A stretch of DNA of 17,687 nucleotides from assembly GCA_026985705.1 (NCBI GenBank), contig JALSPY010000031.1, forward strand, positions 1-17,687, in the 5' to 3' direction. Position numbers and translations under genes: made by a program. This DNA comes from Hydrogenothermaceae bacterium. GTDB taxonomy: Bacteria; Aquificota; Aquificia; Aquificales; Hydrogenothermaceae. This document shows positions 1-6,908 of the stretch, piece by piece (within the stretch, counting starts at the first letter, position 1; each line of letters opens with the position of its first letter). The notes under the pieces were generated by a model. The model did not search any database. It was not told where the DNA came from and saw nothing but the letters and a program-made list of their open reading frames with translations.

Positions 1-54
1 AAATACTGGATTGAAAAGTCTTATAGAACATTTGTTTTTGAGGTTTTGATGTGA
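1..54 (+). CDS. 3' end of an unidentified upstream gene (partial)
   Basis: Frame 1 is open from the window edge and ends at TGA 52-54, giving the 17-residue tail KYWIEKSYRTFVFEVLM. The GTG start of the next gene lies at 51-53, so the two genes overlap by four bases (GTGA). That overlap is typical of translationally coupled genes and supports this being a real C-terminus. Too little remains to name the protein. Its family could matter, because two genes downstream lies a KhtT-type regulator that normally has a membrane antiporter partner. Confidence 0.55.
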   Translation, partial: KYWIEKSYRTFVFEVLM

Positions 55-818
55 GCAAAGATTTTCTAACATTTTTAGGAACTGCCGGTGGAAGGGTAGC
101 AGTTTTTAGACAGTTAAGATATTCAGGTGGTATGTGGTTAAATTTAGATGGTATTAATATACTGATAGACCCGGGACCGGGAAGTCTAATAAGAATTTAC
201 GAATTTGGATTTGATCCTGAAGATATAAATATAATTGTTGTGTCCCATAGACATTTAGACCATTCGGCGGATTTAAACACAGTTATAGAAGCATCTTCAA
301 AAAGCACAACTAAACCTATAGATATGTTAGTTGCTCCTAACGATGTAGTTTTTGGAGATGACCCAATACTGTTAAAATATTTACATAAAGGAGTAAAAAA
401 TTTTTGTATAGTTGATGAGAATAAAGAGTTTTCCTTCAAAGATATTAAAATTAGAGGAATTATTAAACATATACATTCGTATGCAGAAACCTTTGGATTA
501 GAAATATCCAGTAAAAATAAAAAAGTGGTTTATGTTCCCTGTGGAAAATTTTATGAAGAAATGCTTTATTCTTATCCCAAAGGAGCTGATTTAGAGATAT
601 TTAATACAACCTTTCCAAAAACTTCTTACCATTATTATCATTTATCAGCTGAAGATGTAAAAAAATTGATTAATGAGCATAAACCTAAAAAAGCAGTGAT
701 AACCCATTTTAGTCCATATATTTTGAGGGAAAATCCTGAAAAAATAGCAGAGGAGATATACAGGGAGACATCAATTCCAACAGTAGCGGCAAAGGATGGA
801 ATGAGATTAGAGTTTTAA
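51..818 (+). CDS. Metallo-beta-lactamase-fold hydrolase, RNase Z-like type
   Basis: A 255-residue cytoplasmic protein of the metallo-beta-lactamase fold. After an N-terminal strand region (LTFLGTAGG, ILIDPGPGS) comes the metal-binding motif SHRHLDH, with H66, H68, D70 and H71. Further candidate ligands are H140/H142 and H219 in ITHFS, and H197 sits in a conserved-looking HLSAEDV block. The overall order resembles COG1234-like hydrolases more than glyoxalase II. Where most relatives carry the metal-bridging Asp (usually Y-x-x-D-T), this protein reads YVPCG at 161-165, so a Cys appears in the Asp position. The GTG start at 51 is preceded by GAGG at 40-43 (spacing 7) and overlaps the previous stop. 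The substrate cannot be told from sequence. Confidence 0.8.
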   Translation: MSKDFLTFLGTAGGRVAVFRQLRYSGGMWLNLDGINILIDPGPGSLIRIYEFGFDPEDINIIVVSHRHLDHSADLNTVIEASSKSTTKPIDMLVAPNDVVFGDDPILLKYLHKGVKNFCIVDENKEFSFKDIKIRGIIKHIHSYAETFGLEISSKNKKVVYVPCGKFYEEMLYSYPKGADLEIFNTTFPKTSYHYYHLSAEDVKKLINEHKPKKAVITHFSPYILRENPEKIAEEIYRETSIPTVAAKDGMRLEF

Positions 819-891
819 ACCTTTTGTAATTGATTGAAATTTTGAAACAAGTTAATTTATTTTTAAAACCTAAAGTAGAGAGGAAAATAAA

Positions 892-1383
892 ATGCAGTTC
901 AAAGAGACTGACTTGCCGGGAATTGGAAAAAAATTTTCCATTATCACATCTGAAGGTTATAAAGTTGCAATCATTATCCACATTACAGGAAAAAGAGAGT
1001 TATTCGTATTTGAACCGGATGATTATGATGACGCTATATGTGATGTAGCCTTAAATGAAGAAGAAGCAAATCAGTTAGCTTCAGTTTTAATGGGAGCCTT
1101 TTATAAACCAGAACAGGAAAATATAAAAGAAGTTTTAATTGAAAATTTGGCTATAGAATGGTTAAAAATTCCGGAGAATTCTAGTTTAGTTGGAAAAAGT
1201 ATAAAAGAGGAAAATATAAGAAGAAAAACAGGAATAACTATAATTGCTATAATAAAACAGAACAGGGAAACTATAATTAATCCTTCTCCAGATGTTAGAT
1301 TAGAAGCTGGAGATACGATTGTTGTCGTTGGTTCAAGAGAGCAGGTAGAAAAATTTGTTAAAATATACAATCTTAAATATTAG
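892..1383 (+). CDS. KhtT-like RCK_C (TrkA-C) regulatory subunit of a cation/proton antiporter
   Basis: A 163-residue soluble protein. The N-terminal half (about 1-70) matches the small domain of KhtT/AmhM-type proteins. Residues about 78-163 form an RCK_C (TrkA-C) domain, with the typical LVGKSIKEENIRRKTGITIIAI strand-helix pattern seen in pieces at 99-120 and the RLEAGDTIVVVGSREQVEKF region at 136-155. Known relatives bind nucleotides or c-di-AMP and gate a CPA2-type K+/H+ antiporter, such as KhtU in Bacillus. No antiporter gene is present in the window, so the partner is upstream or elsewhere. The ATG is preceded by AGAGAGG about nine bases upstream. The next gene follows after 11 bases, so the gene is part of the leftward plus-strand run. 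Confidence 0.8.
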   Translation: MQFKETDLPGIGKKFSIITSEGYKVAIIIHITGKRELFVFEPDDYDDAICDVALNEEEANQLASVLMGAFYKPEQENIKEVLIENLAIEWLKIPENSSLVGKSIKEENIRRKTGITIIAIIKQNRETIINPSPDVRLEAGDTIVVVGSREQVEKFVKIYNLKY

Positions 1384-1394
1384 GAAGAAGGAAA

Positions 1395-1976
1395 ATGGAT
1401 ATAAAAAAGTTATTAATAGAAAGTATAGATGTAAAAACAAAAATTCTTAACGATGAAAATCTAATAAATCGTATTCAAGAGACAGCTAATTTAATAATTA
1501 ATACATACTTAAATGATGGAAAAGTTTTACTATGTGGTAATGGAGGAAGTGCGGCAGATGCTCAACATATAGCTGCTGAGCTTTCAGGAAGATTTAAATT
1601 AGATAGAAAACCACTTTTCGCTGAAGCTCTACATGTTAACAGCTCTTTTTTAACTGCAGTATCCAACGATTACTCCTTTGATGTTGTTTACTCTAGGCTT
1701 TTAGAAGCATTTGGTAGAAAGGGAGATGTCCTAATTGCCATATCTACAAGTGGGAACTCAAAAAATGTGGTTAATGCTGTTAATAAAGCTAAAGAGTTAG
1801 GAGTATATACAGTTGGATTTACTGGAAAGTCTGGAGGAAAACTGAAAGATTTAGTAGATATACTTATAAATGTTCCAAGTGATAACACTCCAAGAATTCA
1901 GGAGGCACATATAACTATCGGTCATATAATATGTGAAATTGTAGAGTTAAAATTATCTAAATTAAGAAAAATTTAG
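1395..1976 (+). CDS. gmhA: Sedoheptulose-7-phosphate isomerase (LPS heptose synthesis)
   Basis: GmhA converts sedoheptulose 7-phosphate to D-glycero-D-manno-heptose 7-phosphate, the first step in making the ADP-heptose of the lipopolysaccharide inner core. The 193-residue length equals the usual GmhA length. A SIS domain carries the phosphate-binding GNGGSAADAQH segment (48-58) and SSFLTAVSNDYSFD. The residues matching the E. coli zinc/catalytic set H61, E65, Q172 and H180 are present at a constant offset of three: H58, E62, Q169 and H177. This favours GmhA over the related DiaA, although DiaA-like proteins share most of the fold. The ATG has GAAGGAA just upstream. The stop codon overlaps the ribosome binding site of the next gene. 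Confidence 0.9.
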   Translation: MDIKKLLIESIDVKTKILNDENLINRIQETANLIINTYLNDGKVLLCGNGGSAADAQHIAAELSGRFKLDRKPLFAEALHVNSSFLTAVSNDYSFDVVYSRLLEAFGRKGDVLIAISTSGNSKNVVNAVNKAKELGVYTVGFTGKSGGKLKDLVDILINVPSDNTPRIQEAHITIGHIICEIVELKLSKLRKI

Positions 1977-1984
1977 GATAATTT

Positions 1985-2617
1985 ATGAAAAAGTTTTTTC
2001 TTTTTCTTTTACCCTTAGTCTTTTTTATTGAAAGTTGTTCGCAAAAGAAAGAGGAAGTAAAAATTATTTCAAAATCTGAATGTGATAAATTAGCGTTTAA
2101 AATAAAAAACATAAAACTAGATGATAATAAGTATAAGATTTCAGGGATAATAAAGGGTAAAGGTTTATTATATGCCATATTCAGAGGTTATATAAACTCA
2201 AACTCTAAAATATCCTTTTATACACCATTTGGGAAAAAGTTATATTCAGTGGAAAGTGTAGGAGATAAAACTTTCTGTATAAAATCAGAAAAAGAGTTCA
2301 TATGTATAGATAAAAGGAGATTTTATGAACACTTCTTTAAAGTAAGTATTCCATTTAAATTAAAAGAGATAATAACAGGTAAATTTGATATAAGTAATAT
2401 AGAAAATTATAAGTGTGAGGGAGATTTAGTCCTTTTTAAAGACAATAATATAGAATTTGTATATGATAAGAATGGTAATATAAAATCTGTAATTTTCAAC
2501 AAATTTAAGATTTTATACTTTTGGAAAAAAGATAACTATCCAAACTTAATAAAATTTTATAAAAACGGAAAGTATAAACTAAAATTAAAAATTAAAACTA
2601 TTAAAAAGGTTAAATAG
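1985..2617 (+). CDS. Putative LolB-like outer-membrane lipoprotein
   Basis: A 210-residue protein with a short hydrophobic signal (KKFFLFLLPLVFF) ending in IESC, so C18 is the likely lipidated residue. The lipobox is imperfect, with Glu at -2, and Ser at +2 is compatible with outer-membrane sorting. The rest is beta-rich and follows the order seen in LolB: a strand pair (YKISGIIKGKG, LYAIFRGYI), then SFYTPFGKKLYSVE resembling the splG/npLG segment, then VSIPFKLKEIITGKF resembling the lPl-Wl-G segment, then a basic strand-rich C-terminus (YKLKLKIKTIKK). LolB accepts lipoproteins from LolA at the outer membrane. The assignment is by eye only. DUF4292-like or other LolA/LolB-fold lipoproteins are equally possible. 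It lies 8 bases after gmhA and 1 base before trpF. Confidence 0.6.
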   Translation: MKKFFLFLLPLVFFIESCSQKKEEVKIISKSECDKLAFKIKNIKLDDNKYKISGIIKGKGLLYAIFRGYINSNSKISFYTPFGKKLYSVESVGDKTFCIKSEKEFICIDKRRFYEHFFKVSIPFKLKEIITGKFDISNIENYKCEGDLVLFKDNNIEFVYDKNGNIKSVIFNKFKILYFWKKDNYPNLIKFYKNGKYKLKLKIKTIKKVK

Positions 2618-2618
2618 T

Positions 2619-3239
2619 ATGAAATTTATAAAAATTTGTGGAATAACTGATACAGAACAGGCTAAAAAAATATCCAACTTACCTATAACACATATTGGAG
2701 TTATACATTTTGAAAAAAGTCCTAGACATTTAGAAATAGAAGATATAAAAAAAATAAAGTCAAATATAAGTAATAATGTTAAACTGGTGGCTGTTGTCGT
2801 TAATCCTATGGAAAAAACTGTTAATGAGCTATTAGAGATTGTTGATATAATACAGTTTCACGGAGATGAGAGTATAAACTTTGTAAAAAAGTTTCCAAAA
2901 AAGAGAGTTATAAAGGCTTTTAGGGTGAAATCAACTGAAGATATAGATAAAATGAAACCTTTCTGGGAAGAGGATTACTTAGTTCTAATAGATGCCTATT
3001 CAGAAAATGCTTATGGAGGAACAGGTAAACAGATAAATAGGGAGTTAGCCAAATATATAGTTTCTCTATATCCTAAAACTGTTTTATCTGGAGGATTATC
3101 GGAGAAAAATGTAAAAGAATTAGTAGAGTATATAAAACCTTATGGAGTTGATGCATCTTCCAAACTTGAGATTAAAGCTGGAATTAAAGATTTAAATAAA
3201 GTTAAAAATTTTGTAGAAAAAATAAAGGAAGCAACATAA
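2619..3239 (+). CDS. trpF: Phosphoribosylanthranilate isomerase (tryptophan synthesis)
   Basis: TrpF catalyses the Amadori rearrangement of N-(5-phosphoribosyl)anthranilate to CdRP in tryptophan biosynthesis. The 206-residue single (beta/alpha)8 barrel has all family hallmarks: KICGIT with the general-base Cys at C7, FEKSPR at 31-36, IIQFHGDE at 77-84, LIDAYSENAYGGTGK with the general-acid Asp at D125, and the phosphate-binding TVLSGGL (154-160) and GVDASSKLE (176-184). The last is usually VDVSSGVE, so SSK is a mild deviation. It starts one base after the lipoprotein stop, which suggests coupled translation. No other trp gene is nearby. The gene ends 10 bases from the convergent minus-strand gene, with no hairpin between them. 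Confidence 0.93.
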   Translation: MKFIKICGITDTEQAKKISNLPITHIGVIHFEKSPRHLEIEDIKKIKSNISNNVKLVAVVVNPMEKTVNELLEIVDIIQFHGDESINFVKKFPKKRVIKAFRVKSTEDIDKMKPFWEEDYLVLIDAYSENAYGGTGKQINRELAKYIVSLYPKTVLSGGLSEKNVKELVEYIKPYGVDASSKLEIKAGIKDLNKVKNFVEKIKEAT

Positions 3240-3249
3240 AAATAAAAAT

Positions 3250-3699
3250 TTAGTTATTTATTCCTATAAAAAATTCAACAATTCCTTTAAATAAATTTTT
3301 CTCATTAATTTCAATTCTTCCATTATTTATATAAATTTTTTTTAAATTTATCATAGATAAACTGAATAAAATATTTGGTTCATCTATTTCTATGCAAATT
3401 TTTTCATCTTCAATACTAACATTATACTTTTTATCCTCAAACTGAAGAAATGAACCATTTTCAGAAAGAAATAACTTAGATTGATATTTTTCATCTTTAT
3501 AAACTATCTCAAAGAAAAACTCTAAAAAATCATTGACACATAAACCTTTTAAAGAAAATACTGAAGATAAAAAAACAAAATCTGTTTCATCCCATATCTG
3601 TAGTCCTTTATCATTACAAAAAATCATCACAGATAATGAATTTCCTATCTTATTGAAAACTAAATTATCTACTCTAAACATAAAACTATTATTTCCCAT
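3250..3699 (-). CDS. Hypothetical protein of unknown function
   Basis: An unrecognised 149-residue protein on the strand opposite to its neighbours, filling the whole space between trpF and ricT. It has alternating hydrophobic/polar stretches suggesting a beta-rich soluble protein (LSVMIFCNDKGLQIWDE, FLEFFFEIVYKDEKY), no signal peptide and no convincing membrane segment. It ends in KGIVEFFIGINN. The ATG at 3699 lacks a clear ribosome binding site. A second in-frame Met seven residues in (MFRVDNLVF) is an alternative start. It is convergent with trpF and divergent from ricT. It is probably real, because no competing gene occupies this span, but it could be lineage-restricted. Confidence 0.6.
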   Translation of the reverse strand: MGNNSFMFRVDNLVFNKIGNSLSVMIFCNDKGLQIWDETDFVFLSSVFSLKGLCVNDFLEFFFEIVYKDEKYQSKLFLSENGSFLQFEDKKYNVSIEDEKICIEIDEPNILFSLSMINLKKIYINNGRIEINEKNLFKGIVEFFIGINN

Positions 3700-3728
3700 A
3701 GATTATTATTTTATCTAGATTAAAATTA

Positions 3729-3734
3729 TATAAT
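3729..3734 (+). promoter_or_regulatory. Candidate -10 box upstream of ricT
   Basis: A perfect TATAAT lies 35 bases before the ricT start codon, and AAGGAG follows at 3757-3762 as the ribosome binding site. I could not find a good -35 at 16-18 bases spacing, so the call rests on the -10 alone in AT-rich DNA. Confidence 0.3.
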
Positions 3735-3769
3735 TTTTTCAGATTTACTTCTAATAAAGGAGAATTATC

Positions 3770-4717
3770 ATGGTCTATTATATAGATTTAAAAAAGAAGA
3801 AAAGGAAGCAAAAGAAAGATTTAAGAAAAAGTTATAGAATAAGATTTTTAGACACAAATAAGTTTGATGATATAAATGATGTTCCCTTAATTTTAAATGA
3901 AAAAAGCTATATAGTCATTGAAACTGAGAAGGGAGAGGAGCTTGTAAAGGTTTTAGGAGAAATTCCCTATGACCCAAACAACAGTACAAATCATAAATTC
4001 TTAAGAAAGGCTTCTAAGAAAGATTTTCAAATATTTAAGCAAAATGAAAAGGAAGCTGAAAAGTCATTAAAACTTTGTAAAAATCTAGCGGAAAAATATG
4101 GGCTTAAAATGAACTTATTGAAGGCATATATACCATTAAATCGTTCTAAAATACTTTTTTACTATGTTTCCGAAGGTAGGGTTGATTTTAGAGAGCTGGT
4201 AAAAGAATTAGCAAAAAGATTAAAAATTAGAATAGAGATGAGACAGGTAGGGGTGAGGGATGGTGTCCAGATATTAGGTGCAGTTGGGGTATGTGGTAAT
4301 ATCTGTTGTTGTAATAGTTTTATGGACAAATTTGAAACTGTTAGTGTTGAAATAATAGAGGAGCAAAATTTACCACCTATTCCATCTAAATTTACAGGTG
4401 TATGTGGAAGATTAATGTGTTGTTTATCCTTTGAACAGGAAATATACTCTATAAAAGGAGAACTTCCACCTATAAATAGTTTAATTGAAATAGATGGAAA
4501 GAGATATACAGTAAGAAATCAAGATTTTATTAGAGAGTTAGTAGAATTGGCTGATGATGAGGGAAATCTTATATATATTTCTTTTGATGAAATAAAAGAA
4601 AAGGAGATTAGTATAGTTAAAGAGAGTAAAAACTGTGAAAATTGTAAATGTCCCAAAAATGAGTTAGATAACTTCCTAAAACAGAATTATGAAAACACAA
4701 ACTTTCCAGAGGATTAA
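3770..4717 (+). CDS. ricT: PSP1-family protein, RicT/YaaT type
   Basis: A 315-residue PSP1-domain protein. In Bacillus, RicT (YaaT) joins RicA and RicF in a complex that binds iron-sulfur clusters and steers RNase Y cleavage and developmental switches. Homologues occur widely without RicA/RicF and their role there is unclear. The PSP1 core (about 100-230) includes the double Cys motif CGNICCC (175-181) and CGRLMCC (212-218), spaced as in RicT. A third group, CENCKC, lies near the C-terminus at 289-294 and is an extra potential metal site. The N-terminus is very lysine rich (8-20). The ATG has a strong AAGGAG eight bases upstream. kdsD follows immediately, its likely start lying four bases after the stop. 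Confidence 0.85.
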   Translation: MVYYIDLKKKKRKQKKDLRKSYRIRFLDTNKFDDINDVPLILNEKSYIVIETEKGEELVKVLGEIPYDPNNSTNHKFLRKASKKDFQIFKQNEKEAEKSLKLCKNLAEKYGLKMNLLKAYIPLNRSKILFYYVSEGRVDFRELVKELAKRLKIRIEMRQVGVRDGVQILGAVGVCGNICCCNSFMDKFETVSVEIIEEQNLPPIPSKFTGVCGRLMCCLSFEQEIYSIKGELPPINSLIEIDGKRYTVRNQDFIRELVELADDEGNLIYISFDEIKEKEISIVKESKNCENCKCPKNELDNFLKQNYENTNFPED

Positions 4718-4721
4718 AGGA

Positions 4722-5693
4722 ATGGAAGATATAAAAAAAAATCCGTTGGAAATAGGAAAAAGGGTTTTAAAGGAAGAAGAGAAGGCTATAAACTCTGTTT
4801 TAAATGCTTTAGATAGCTCATTTGTGAAAGCTGTAGAGCTTATATTAAATACAAAAGGTAAACTAATAATCACAGGTATGGGAAAATCTGGATTAATAGG
4901 TAAAAAATTGTCTGCTACATTTTCTTCTACAGGTACACCTTCATTTTTTTTACATCCCGCAGAGGCTATACATGGAGATTTAGGAGTTATATCTAAGGAT
5001 GATACTATTTTAGCTATATCAAACAGTGGGGAAACTCCAGAGATTTTAGCAATAATTCCAACTGTAAAGAGATGGGGAAATAAAATAATTGCTATCACAA
5101 ATAATCCAAGTTCAACACTTGCAAAGTATAGTGATATACATCTCTATCTAAATGTAGAAAAGGAGGCTTGTCCTTTAAATTTAGCTCCCACTTCAACCTC
5201 AACAGCAACTTTAGCTCTAGGGGATGCTTTAGCTGTTGCAGTTTTTGAGATGAAAGGATTTACAGCTGAAGATTTTGCTAAGTACCATCCGGGTGGAAGT
5301 TTAGGAAAAAAACTGATGAAGGTAAAGGAGATTATGCATACAGGAGAAGAGCTCCCTTTAGTATCTCCATCAACACCTTTAAAGGAAGCTGTCATAACTA
5401 TTTCAGAAAAGGGTTTTGGAGCAACCTTTGTTGTAGATAAAGATAAGAATTTAATTGGGATAATCACAGATGGGGATTTAAGAAGATTTATAAATAAAGG
5501 TGGTAGTATAGACAACAGTTTAGCTAAGGATGTTATGACACTATCTCCAAAATATATTACTGATAATAAACTAGTCTTAGAAGCTTTAGAGATAATGGAA
5601 AGATTTAATATAACCGTCTTACCAGTTGTTAAAGATGGTAAACCTATAGGATTAGTTCATCTTCATGACATACTAAAAAGTGGAGTTGTTTAA
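4722..5693 (+). CDS. kdsD: Arabinose-5-phosphate isomerase (Kdo synthesis)
   Basis: KdsD interconverts D-ribulose 5-phosphate and D-arabinose 5-phosphate, the first step to Kdo of lipopolysaccharide. From the chosen start it is 323 residues (E. coli: 328). A SIS domain occupies about 40-180 and two CBS domains about 203-255 and 268-323. Residues matching E. coli K59, E111, E152 and H193 are K55 (GMGKSG), E107 (SGETPE), E148 (EKEACPL) and H189 (YHPGGSLG). TGTPSFFLHP, HGDL and MGDAL-like LGDAL are all present. I prefer ATG 4722 because AGAGG (4708-4712) sits nine bases before it. An in-frame ATG at 4689 would overlap ricT by 29 bases and has no such site. It pairs functionally with gmhA in the same window. 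Confidence 0.93.
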   Translation: MEDIKKNPLEIGKRVLKEEEKAINSVLNALDSSFVKAVELILNTKGKLIITGMGKSGLIGKKLSATFSSTGTPSFFLHPAEAIHGDLGVISKDDTILAISNSGETPEILAIIPTVKRWGNKIIAITNNPSSTLAKYSDIHLYLNVEKEACPLNLAPTSTSTATLALGDALAVAVFEMKGFTAEDFAKYHPGGSLGKKLMKVKEIMHTGEELPLVSPSTPLKEAVITISEKGFGATFVVDKDKNLIGIITDGDLRRFINKGGSIDNSLAKDVMTLSPKYITDNKLVLEALEIMERFNITVLPVVKDGKPIGLVHLHDILKSGVV

Positions 5694-5778
5694 AAAAAAT
5701 ATTATTATTTCCCTTTCAATTCTGGAAGTAAGTAGTATATTTATAGTAGGGGTAGTTTATATTAGGGGGGAAGTCAAA

Positions 5779-6117
5779 ATGATTAATTTTAAATCTTACA
5801 GTAAGACTATATTAATTATACTAATCACTATTTTAATATTTTCAATGGTTAGTGCTTCACCTTTAGATGATTATACTGAAGATAATAATAAAAGCAAAGA
5901 TAATATAGCCCTTTATACTCCCATAAATCCAAAGGAAAATTTTAACGATAACACTTTGTTTGTAATACATATAGACATTGGAAATAATGAAAGATTGGAC
6001 AGTTATCAGTATGAAGATAACACTGTTTTAAGAGGTTTAGAAAGAGGTATTAACAGTTATGTAAATATACTAAATAACATTAGAAATAGAAAAACTCCTT
6101 TCTTCAAAAGACATTAA
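5779..6117 (+). CDS. Small secreted protein of unknown function
   Basis: A 112-residue protein I do not recognise. The N-terminus MINFKSYSKTILIILITILIF is followed by SMVSA-SPLDD, a classical signal peptide with a VSA cleavage motif near residue 27. The mature part (about 85 residues) is rich in Asn and Asp, has no Cys and ends in a basic RNRKTPFFKRH tail, suggesting a periplasmic protein. The ATG at 5779 has a GGGGGGAA ribosome binding site (5765-5772) eight bases upstream. The frame extends to a GTG at 5680 inside kdsD, but that start would add a second hydrophobic stretch and has no site. Its stop shares TTAA 6114-6117 with the convergent hydrolase gene. Confidence 0.65.
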   Translation: MINFKSYSKTILIILITILIFSMVSASPLDDYTEDNNKSKDNIALYTPINPKENFNDNTLFVIHIDIGNNERLDSYQYEDNTVLRGLERGINSYVNILNNIRNRKTPFFKRH

Positions 6118-6839
6118 AAACTATCATGTAATGGACAGGAAGCATTCTCATTATATATTTTATTTATAAAACTATTATGTCTTTTCTCTTCTCCTATTGT
6201 GGATATATCAAAGTGCCCAGGTAATACAGTTGTATCATCAGGCAGTTTAGATAGTAATCTTTTTATACTTAATTTTAACTGTTCCTCGTTTCCAAATATT
6301 AAATCTGTTCTGCCAGCACTTCCTCTAAACAGTGTATCTCCAGTTAAAACTATATTTATATCTGGCTCATATATACATACACTTCCCGGAGAATGCCCCG
6401 GTGTATGAATTATTTCAAATTCAAATTTCCCCATTCTTATTTTATCACCATCTTTTATAAACTTGTCTGGCATAGGACAAGGATAAGCCTTTATTCTCTT
6501 TGCAAAACGAGAAAAAGGATTTTCCGTTAAGAAAAATAAATCCCCCTCGTGAAGTAAAAATTCAGCATCGGGAAATTTTTCTTTAAAAAAACCAACATAA
6601 CCAATATGGTCAAGATGGGCATGGGTTGCAATTATGTATTTCAAATTGAAATCACCAAATTTTTTTATTTCTTTTAGAATTAACTCTCCCTCTGCTCCCG
6701 GATCAAATAGGGCAACATCTTTCGTAGATAAATCTTTGATAATCACACAGTTTGTTTTAAACAAACTAACTGGTATTATATCTATAAATAAATCTTCACC
6801 AATATTCAAATGCCTTTTTGATTTGCCTTTTCCAAACAT
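6114..6839 (-). CDS. Glyoxalase-II-like metallo-beta-lactamase hydrolase (tandem copy 1)
   Basis: A 241-residue MBL-fold hydrolase of the GloB/YcbL group, likely acting on a thioester or related small substrate in the cytoplasm. The full binuclear metal set is visible: THAHLDH with H73, H75, D77 and H78, H149 in TPGHSPGSVC, D168 in LTGDTLFRGSAGRTDL, and H209 in LPGHF. The C-terminal TIGEEKRHNSF matches the TxGxEkxxNPF tail common in this family. It has a roughly 20-residue N-terminal extension compared with copy 2 and a Cys-containing tail. The ATG has GGAGA about nine bases upstream. It lies 69 bases downstream of copy 2 and is probably the last gene of the accC-like transcript. Confidence 0.82.
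   Translation of the reverse strand: MFGKGKSKRHLNIGEDLFIDIIPVSLFKTNCVIIKDLSTKDVALFDPGAEGELILKEIKKFGDFNLKYIIATHAHLDHIGYVGFFKEKFPDAEFLLHEGDLFFLTENPFSRFAKRIKAYPCPMPDKFIKDGDKIRMGKFEFEIIHTPGHSPGSVCIYEPDINIVLTGDTLFRGSAGRTDLIFGNEEQLKLSIKRLLSKLPDDTTVLPGHFDISTIGEEKRHNSFINKIYNENASCPLHDSF
6375..6404. repeat. Nucleotide repeat shared by the two tandem hydrolase genes, copy A
   Basis: A 30-base block that matches 7170-7199 at 29 positions. It encodes the TPGHSPGSVC metal-ligand region on the minus strand. Identity this high at synonymous sites contrasts with the flanking sequence and points to a common origin by duplication, with either conversion or strong codon constraint. Confidence 0.6.
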
Positions 6840-6908
6840 TTATTGATGTCTCCATTATTCCACCAAAATGAATTTTTATTAAAACATTAACTAAATATAA
6901 TATGTTTA

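Noticed and set aside
830..1048. 72-codon plus-strand frame overlapping the KhtT-like gene
   Set aside because: It overlaps a better-supported gene with conserved domains and has no ribosome binding site.
4689..4721. Upstream ATG start for kdsD at 4689
   Set aside because: It overlaps ricT by 29 bases and lacks a ribosome binding site. The family N-terminus fits ATG 4722.
5144..5515. 123-codon minus-strand frame inside kdsD
   Set aside because: It is antisense to strongly conserved SIS/CBS coding sequence and is best read as a shadow of that gene's codon use.
5765..5770. Run of six G as a phase-variation tract
   Set aside because: It is short and lies outside coding sequence at the correct distance to be a ribosome binding site.
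5680..5778. GTG start at 5680 for the small secreted protein
   Set aside because: It lies inside kdsD, has no ribosome binding site, and would place a second hydrophobic segment before a clear signal peptide.
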